Assembly (NCBI GenBank): GCA_017998575.1
Contig: JAGOCV010000149.1
Location: 1-9,519, forward strand
Direction: 5' to 3'
DNA length: 9,519 nt
DNA from: Burkholderiaceae bacterium
GTDB lineage: Bacteria; Pseudomonadota; Gammaproteobacteria; Burkholderiales; Burkholderiaceae
The number at the start of each line of letters is the position of its first letter. The first letter of the stretch is position 1. Shown here piece by piece: positions 6,040 to 9,519 of this stretch. The notes beneath the pieces were generated by a model. It had not been told where the DNA came from, did no database searches, and saw nothing but the letters and a program-made list of their open reading frames with translations. The position numbers and the translations under genes were made by a program.

Positions 6040-7269
6040 TCAGACGCCCATCGCCATGACCCAGCCCACCAGCCCGGCTAACAGCACCACGAGCGCCGGC
6101 GGCACGCGCCCCACCGTCAGCAGTCCGAACGAGAGCAGCGCCAGCCCAAAATCCGCCTTGCTGTGGATGGCACTCGTCCATACCGGGTCATAGAGGGCGG
6201 ACACCAGAATACCGACCACGCCGGCGTTGATGCCGGCCATGGCCGTCTGGATGCCCGCGCGGTGGCGCAGCCCTTCCCAGAACGGCAGTGCACCGACCAG
6301 CATGAAAAAAGCGGGGAGGAAGATCGTGCCCAGGAGTGCCAGCCCGCCGATCCAGCCATGCAGCGGTCCGTGGGCGACCGCGCCGAGGTAGGCCGAGAAA
6401 GTGAACAGCGGCCCCGGCACGGCCTGCGCCGCACCGTAGCCGGCCAGGAAGTCGGCATTGCTCACGACGCCGCTGGGCACCACCGAGGCCTGCAGCAGCG
6501 GCAGCACAACGTGTCCACCGCCGAAGACCAGTGCACCGGAGCGGTACACCCCTTCCAGCAGGGCTATCGTGGACGAGTCCGTGGCTGCCGCCCACAGGGG
6601 CAGCCCGACGAGCGGTGCGGCAAACAGCAGCAGCGCCACGATGCCCAGCTTGCGCGAGACGGGGTAGCTGTGGGCGTGGCCGCCGCCGGGTTGCGCGATC
6701 TTCAATGTCCACCAGCCCAGCAGCCCTGCCACCGCGATGGCGGCAAGCTGTCCCGCGGCCGAGGGCAGGACCATGGTCAGCAGCGCCGCCAGAATGGCCA
6801 GCGCGGCGCGCGGCCGGTCCGGGCACAACGACTTGGCCATCCCCCAGACCGCTTGCGCCACGATGGCCACGGCGACGACCTTGAGCCCGTGCACCCAGCC
6901 GGACTGGGCCAGCCCCTGGTACTCGGCGATGCCAAAGGCGAACAGGATCAGCGCAATCGCCGATGGCAAGGTGAATCCGGCCCAGGCCGCCAGCAGCCCC
7001 AGCCAGCCCGCGCGGCCCAACCCCAGCGCCATACCGACCTGGCTGCTGGCCGGCCCCGGCAGGAACTGGCACAGGGCGACCAGATCGGAGTAGCTGCGGT
7101 CATCCAGCCAGCGGCGACGCTCGACGAACTCCGAGCGGAAATAGCCCAGATGCGCGATCGGCCCGCCGAAGGAGGTCAGCCCCAGCTTGAGGAAGGCGCC
7201 GAAGACTTCGACGGGTGAGCCGCGCGCGGCAGCGGCCTCATGCTGCAAGGTGTTGGTGGAATCTGTCAT
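6040..7269 (-). CDS. chrA: Chromate transporter ChrA (CHR family, long bidomain type)
   Basis: A 409-residue inner-membrane protein predicted to export chromate, the usual role of ChrA. It has the two homologous halves of the long CHR type. The first half carries FGGP (34-37) in LTSFGGPIAHLGYFRSEFV and PGP (71-73) in ALCQFLPGPASSQVGMALG. The second half carries FGGG (249-252) in SGALVFGGGHVVLPLL and PGP (285-287) in AQAVPGPLFTFSAYLGA. Many hydrophobic segments lie in both, and a His/Gly-containing loop (GGGHAHSY, about 195-202) separates the halves. The start ATG at 7269 overlaps the padR stop (ATGA, 7266-7269) and has GGAGG 10 nt upstream inside padR, so the two are translationally coupled. 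The GNAT gene follows after 5 nt. The gene looks complete. The more usual chrB regulator is replaced by PadR. Sulfate or another oxyanion as an extra substrate cannot be excluded. Confidence 0.94.
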   Translation of the reverse strand: MTDSTNTLQHEAAAARGSPVEVFGAFLKLGLTSFGGPIAHLGYFRSEFVERRRWLDDRSYSDLVALCQFLPGPASSQVGMALGLGRAGWLGLLAAWAGFTLPSAIALILFAFGIAEYQGLAQSGWVHGLKVVAVAIVAQAVWGMAKSLCPDRPRAALAILAALLTMVLPSAAGQLAAIAVAGLLGWWTLKIAQPGGGHAHSYPVSRKLGIVALLLFAAPLVGLPLWAAATDSSTIALLEGVYRSGALVFGGGHVVLPLLQASVVPSGVVSNADFLAGYGAAQAVPGPLFTFSAYLGAVAHGPLHGWIGGLALLGTIFLPAFFMLVGALPFWEGLRHRAGIQTAMAGINAGVVGILVSALYDPVWTSAIHSKADFGLALLSFGLLTVGRVPPALVVLLAGLVGWVMAMGV

Positions 7270-7595
7270 TTGTGCATCGCCTCCCCGGTGAACTCCCGGA
7301 TGCGGTCCTTGGCCAGCGCCAAGCCTTCCTTGCCCTTGGGCGTGATCGTGTAGAGCTTGCGCACGGTGCGCCCTTCACGCTCCTGGCGGGAGACGAGGTA
7401 GCCGTCGCGCTCCATCTTGTGCAGCATCGGGTACAGCGTTCCGGGGGAGAGGCGGTAGCCGTGGTGGGCCAGCTCGTCGATCATCCATTGCCCGTAGATC
7501 TCCTGCTCGGCTGCGTGGTGCAGCACATGCAGGCGGATCAGCCCCGACAGCAGGTCGTGGTGCTCCATGGCACGTGGAGTAGGTTTCTCTTTCAT
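7266..7595 (-). CDS. PadR-family transcriptional regulator
   Basis: A 109-residue winged-helix repressor of the small PadR-s2 size class. Residues about 13-35 form helix 1 (DLLSGLIRLHVLHHAAEQ), the recognition-helix region has the diagnostic RLSPGTLYPMLHKMERDGYL (48-67), and the wing RKLYTITPKGKEGLALA (79-95) follows. The ATG at 7595 is chosen; an internal ATG at codon 10 would also leave the fold intact. No clear ribosome site precedes 7595: the preceding bases form TATCGA repeats, so the start may have a very short leader. The gene is first in an apparent padR-chrA-GNAT operon, overlapping chrA by 4 bp. From family knowledge PadR repressors bind their own promoter and are released by ligands; here autoregulation of chromate efflux is inferred. 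What it senses (chromate or another signal) is unknown. Confidence 0.92.
   Translation of the reverse strand: MKEKPTPRAMEHHDLLSGLIRLHVLHHAAEQEIYGQWMIDELAHHGYRLSPGTLYPMLHKMERDGYLVSRQEREGRTVRKLYTITPKGKEGLALAKDRIREFTGEAMHK
7280..7284 (-). promoter_or_regulatory. Ribosome binding site of chrA inside padR
   Basis: GGAGG on the minus strand ends 10 nt before the chrA ATG and lies within the last padR codons. It supports the chosen chrA start and coupling to padR translation. Confidence 0.65.
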
Positions 7596-7628
7596 ATCGA
7601 ATATCGATAACGAAATTCGATAATACCA
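7595..7628 (-). promoter_or_regulatory. padR-chrA promoter with TATCGA-type operator repeats
   Basis: On the minus strand an extended -10, TGGTATTAT (7620-7628), lies about 25 nt before the padR ATG; no good -35 is seen. Downstream are two similar 13-mers in tandem, TATCGAATTTCGT and TATCGATATTCGA, 13 bp apart. An inverted repeat TATCGA-ATA-TCGATA (7595-7609) touches the first base of the start codon. This AT-rich block contrasts with its surroundings and is a likely PadR operator covering the transcription start. Promoter and operator roles are inferred from sequence only. Confidence 0.6.
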
Positions 7629-7666
7629 GCCTCACTTCAGATTGCCTGCCGCTTGTGCGGGAGGTC

Positions 7667-8089
7667 TCAGACCCTGCGACCCTCCGCATCCACCACGGCT
7701 TCGCCGTCTTCCTTGCGGAACGCGCCGCGCTGCGGCTGCGGCAGGATGTCCAGCACGGCCTCTGAGGGCCGGCACAGGCGCGTGCCCAGCGGGGTCACCA
7801 CGATGGGCCGGTTGATGAGGATGGGGTGCTGGAGCATGAAGCCAATCAACTGCTCGTCACCCCACTTCGGGTCATCGAGGCCCAATTCCGCATAGGGCGT
7901 ACCCTTCTCACGCAGCACGGCGCGCATTGGCGCGCCCATGTCCGTGATCAGGCGTTGCAGCGTTTCGCGGTCAGGCGGTGTCTTCAGGTATTCGATAACG
8001 TTCGGCTCTTCGCCGCTGTTGCGGATCAGAGCCAGCACGTTGCGCGACGTGCCGCAGGTGGGGTTGTGGTAAATGGTGATGTTGCTCAT
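7667..8089 (-). CDS. arsC: Arsenate reductase, glutaredoxin-dependent ArsC
   Basis: A 140-residue cytoplasmic enzyme reducing arsenate to arsenite with glutathione and glutaredoxin, making the substrate for Acr3. The catalytic loop HNPTCGTSRN places the nucleophilic cysteine at residue 12. The three arginines of the active site fall at 60 (VLREKGTPY), 94 (INRPIVV) and 107 (TRLCRPSE), the same numbers as in the E. coli plasmid R773 enzyme. The ATG at 8089 gives the family N-terminus MSNITIYHNP; an open extension to a GTG at 8131 overlaps acr3 and has no homology. The start is 14 bp after the acr3 stop with only a weak ribosome site, consistent with co-transcription. The C-terminus (RKEDGEAVVDAEGRRV) is typical of proteobacterial versions. 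It appears intact. A separate 71-bp gap with a promoter divides it from padR. Confidence 0.95.
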   Translation of the reverse strand: MSNITIYHNPTCGTSRNVLALIRNSGEEPNVIEYLKTPPDRETLQRLITDMGAPMRAVLREKGTPYAELGLDDPKWGDEQLIGFMLQHPILINRPIVVTPLGTRLCRPSEAVLDILPQPQRGAFRKEDGEAVVDAEGRRV

Positions 8090-8103
8090 GAGTCGTGTCT
8101 TGG

Positions 8104-9189
8104 TTATCCGCGGGCAGGGTTCGGGCCGCACTCATACCAGCCCTTGCTTTGGTTGACGATCCGAACGACCAGTAGCATGACTGGCACCTCGATCAGCACG
8201 CCGACCACGGTGGCCAGCGCGGCGCCGGACTGGAAGCCGAACAGGCTGATGGCGGCGGCTACGGCAAGCTCGAAGAAGTTGCTGGCGCCGATCAGCGCCG
8301 AAGGACAAGCGATGCTGTGCTGCTCGCCCGCCTTGCGGTTGAGCCAGTAGGCCAGGCCGGAGTTGAAGAACACCTGGATCAGGATCGGAACGGCCAGCAT
8401 GGCGATGACCAGTGGCTGGCGGATGATGGCCTCGCCCTGGAAGGCGAACAGCAGCACCAGCGTGAGCAGCAGCGCCGCGATGGACAGCGGCCCGATGCGC
8501 TCCAGCGCCCGGTCGAAGGCGGCTTGGCCCTTGCTCAGCAGGGCGCGGCGCCAGAACTGGGCCAGGATGACGGGAATCACGATGTACAGGCCGACCGATA
8601 CCAGCAGCGTGGCCCACGGCACCGTGATGGACGATAGGCCCAGCAGCAGGCCGACGATGGGCGCGAAGGCGAACACCATGATGGTGTCGTTCAGCGCGAC
8701 CTGCGACAGCGTGAACACAGGATCGCCCCCGGTCAGCCGGCTCCAGACGAACACCATGGCTGTGCAAGGTGCGGCGGCCAGCAAGATCAGGCCCGCGACA
8801 TAGCTGTCGAGCTGGTCGGCGGGGAGCCACTGCGCGAAGACCTGGCGGATGAAGATCCACGCCAGCAACGCCATCGAGAATGGTTTGACGGCCCAGTTGA
8901 TGAACAGCGTCACGCCGATGCCGCGCCAGTGCTGCTTGACCTGGCCGAGAGCGCCGAAGTCCACCTTGAGCAGCATGGGAATGATCATCACCCAGATCAG
9001 CAGGCCCACGGGCAGGTTGACCTGAGCCACTTCCGTGCGGCCGATGGCCTGGAACACGCCCGGCGCGAACTGGCCGAGCGCGATACCGGCGACGATGCAC
9101 AGCAGCACCCACACGCTCAGGTAGCGCTCGAAGACGCTCATGGTGGGGGCGGCCGGCACGCGGCCGGCCGTTTGGGTTCCAACACTCAT
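8104..9189 (-). CDS. acr3: Arsenite efflux permease, ACR3 family
   Basis: A 361-residue inner-membrane carrier of the ACR3 (bile/arsenite/riboflavin transporter) superfamily that expels arsenite, driven by the proton motive force. About ten hydrophobic segments are visible. Family hallmarks: AAAPCTAMVFVWSRL with the essential cysteine at 142, and GASNFFELAVAAAI with the conserved glutamate at 307. MIIPMLLKVDFGAL (68-81) and ALNDTIMVFAFAPIV (165-179) are also typical. The ATG at 9189 is chosen because GTGAGG lies 8 nt upstream, overlapping the stop of the preceding arsC; an open extension to 9246 lies inside that gene. A second possible ATG at codon 17 (MSVFERYLS) precedes the conserved core. 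Gaps are 10 bp upstream and 14 bp downstream, so it is the middle gene of an ars operon. No damage is seen. Confidence 0.95.
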   Translation of the reverse strand: MSVGTQTAGRVPAAPTMSVFERYLSVWVLLCIVAGIALGQFAPGVFQAIGRTEVAQVNLPVGLLIWVMIIPMLLKVDFGALGQVKQHWRGIGVTLFINWAVKPFSMALLAWIFIRQVFAQWLPADQLDSYVAGLILLAAAPCTAMVFVWSRLTGGDPVFTLSQVALNDTIMVFAFAPIVGLLLGLSSITVPWATLLVSVGLYIVIPVILAQFWRRALLSKGQAAFDRALERIGPLSIAALLLTLVLLFAFQGEAIIRQPLVIAMLAVPILIQVFFNSGLAYWLNRKAGEQHSIACPSALIGASNFFELAVAAAISLFGFQSGAALATVVGVLIEVPVMLLVVRIVNQSKGWYECGPNPARG

Positions 9190-9197
9190 CGCGCCAA

Positions 9198-9203
9198 CCT
9201 CAC
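9198..9203 (-). promoter_or_regulatory. Ribosome binding site of acr3 overlapping the upstream arsC stop
   Basis: GTGAGG on the minus strand contains the TGA stop of the thioredoxin-type arsC gene and lies 8 nt before the acr3 ATG. This suggests that termination of one gene feeds translation of the next. Confidence 0.6.
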
Positions 9204-9519
9204 TTCGTACCAATGCTGCGCAGCTCGTGCTGCAGCGACATGGCATCCAGGCGCTGAATCGGCAGCGACAGGAACAATTCGATGCGTCGGCGCAGCGTCA
9301 GCGCCGCATCCGTGAACGCCTTGCGCTTCTGCTCGTCGGTGCCTTCAACGGCTGCAGGATCAGGCACACCCCAATGCGCCGACATCGGGCGCCCCGGCCA
9401 CACGGGGCAGACCTCGCCGGCGGCGTTGTCGCAGACCGTGAAGATGAAATCCAGCTCCGGCGCACCGGGCGCCGCGAACTCGTCCCAGTTCTTGCTGCGG
9501 TAGCCGGCGGTCGGCATGT
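9200..9519 (-). CDS. arsC: Arsenate reductase, low-molecular-weight phosphatase (thioredoxin) type, C-terminal part (partial)
   Basis: This is the C-terminal two-thirds of an LMW-PTPase-like arsenate reductase, which uses thioredoxin and a three-cysteine relay. The segment FTVCDNAAGEVCPVWPG carries the second and third redox cysteines (Cys82 and Cys89 in the S. aureus pI258 numbering). HWGVPDPAAVEGTDEQKRKA is the family's following conserved stretch. The first catalytic loop (CxxNxxRS type) would lie beyond the right edge. The Met encoded at 9517-9515 is internal: the aligned family region (RSKNWDEF and just before it) is well inside the protein, so the frame is open at the window border. It is the first ars gene visible in the minus-strand operon, upstream of acr3, and makes a second, unrelated arsenate reductase besides the one at 7667-8089. 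An arsR regulator would be expected further right but is not visible. Confidence 0.92.
   Translation of the reverse strand, partial: MPTAGYRSKNWDEFAAPGAPELDFIFTVCDNAAGEVCPVWPGRPMSAHWGVPDPAAVEGTDEQKRKAFTDAALTLRRRIELFLSLPIQRLDAMSLQHELRSIGTK

Noticed and set aside
6035..6181. Longer N-terminus for the GNAT protein
   Set aside because: The extension lies wholly within chrA codons in another frame and has no GNAT sequence; the ATG at 6034 fits the fold and operon spacing.
6163..7218. 351-codon plus-strand frame opposite chrA
   Set aside because: Gln/Arg/His-rich antisense product of a membrane protein gene.
8132..9112. 326-codon minus-strand frame inside acr3
   Set aside because: Arg/Pro/Ala-rich alternative frame of acr3 without any motif.
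9515..9517. ATG as the start of a 105-residue protein at the right edge
   Set aside because: The protein aligns with the middle and end of LMW-type ArsC; the catalytic N-terminal loop must lie outside the window, so this Met is internal.

Overview
The window is about 9.5 kb of GC-rich DNA. Its gene content points to a Gram-negative proteobacterium of the Pseudomonas/Achromobacter/Bordetella/Stenotrophomonas kind; this is inferred from protein family resemblance and cannot be resolved to genus. It looks like the variable cargo part of an integrative and conjugative element (ICE). The left edge carries the C-terminal half of a MobH-type relaxase (TraI_2 HD motif plus TraI_2_C domain, the PFGI-1/ICEclc class), and everything to its right is cargo or debris.

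Left to right: (1) 1-1522 (+), relaxase traI, cut by the window edge. (2) 1523-1815, a non-coding leader with a promoter-like element resembling a SoxR box that has lost its central 3 bp, and a 14-bp perfect palindrome. (3) 1816-3585 (+), a decayed MexE/MexF-type RND efflux operon. The membrane fusion gene has an in-frame TAA at codon 57. The pump gene has an apparent 15-bp in-frame deletion, a 1-base frameshift near 3453, and is cut off after about 160 of roughly 1,050 codons. (4) 3586-3850, unassigned junction DNA. (5) 3851-5296 (+), the C-terminal part of a large plasmid/ICE ParB-like (YubM-like) protein without its N-terminal nuclease/HTH part, followed by a hairpin terminator.

(6) 5481-9519, all on the minus strand and apparently intact: a metal-resistance block. 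Reading in its own direction it is arsC (thioredoxin-type, entering from beyond the right edge), acr3 (arsenite efflux), arsC (glutaredoxin-type), a 71-bp gap holding a promoter with TATCGA-type repeats, padR, chrA (chromate efflux) and a GNAT acetyltransferase, closed by a strong terminator that begins inside the last codons. padR and chrA overlap by ATGA and the GNAT gene starts 5 nt after chrA, so these three look like one translationally coupled unit under PadR control. The ars genes are also tightly packed (10 and 14 bp gaps).

Overall the plus-strand half is a graveyard of efflux and maintenance genes next to the conjugation module, while the minus-strand half is a working arsenic plus chromate resistance cassette. 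I see no clearly new defence or mobile system. The most interesting items are the SoxR-like promoter with a shortened spacer, the multiple lesions in the RND operon, the PadR operator/promoter, and the acetyltransferase coupled to chrA.
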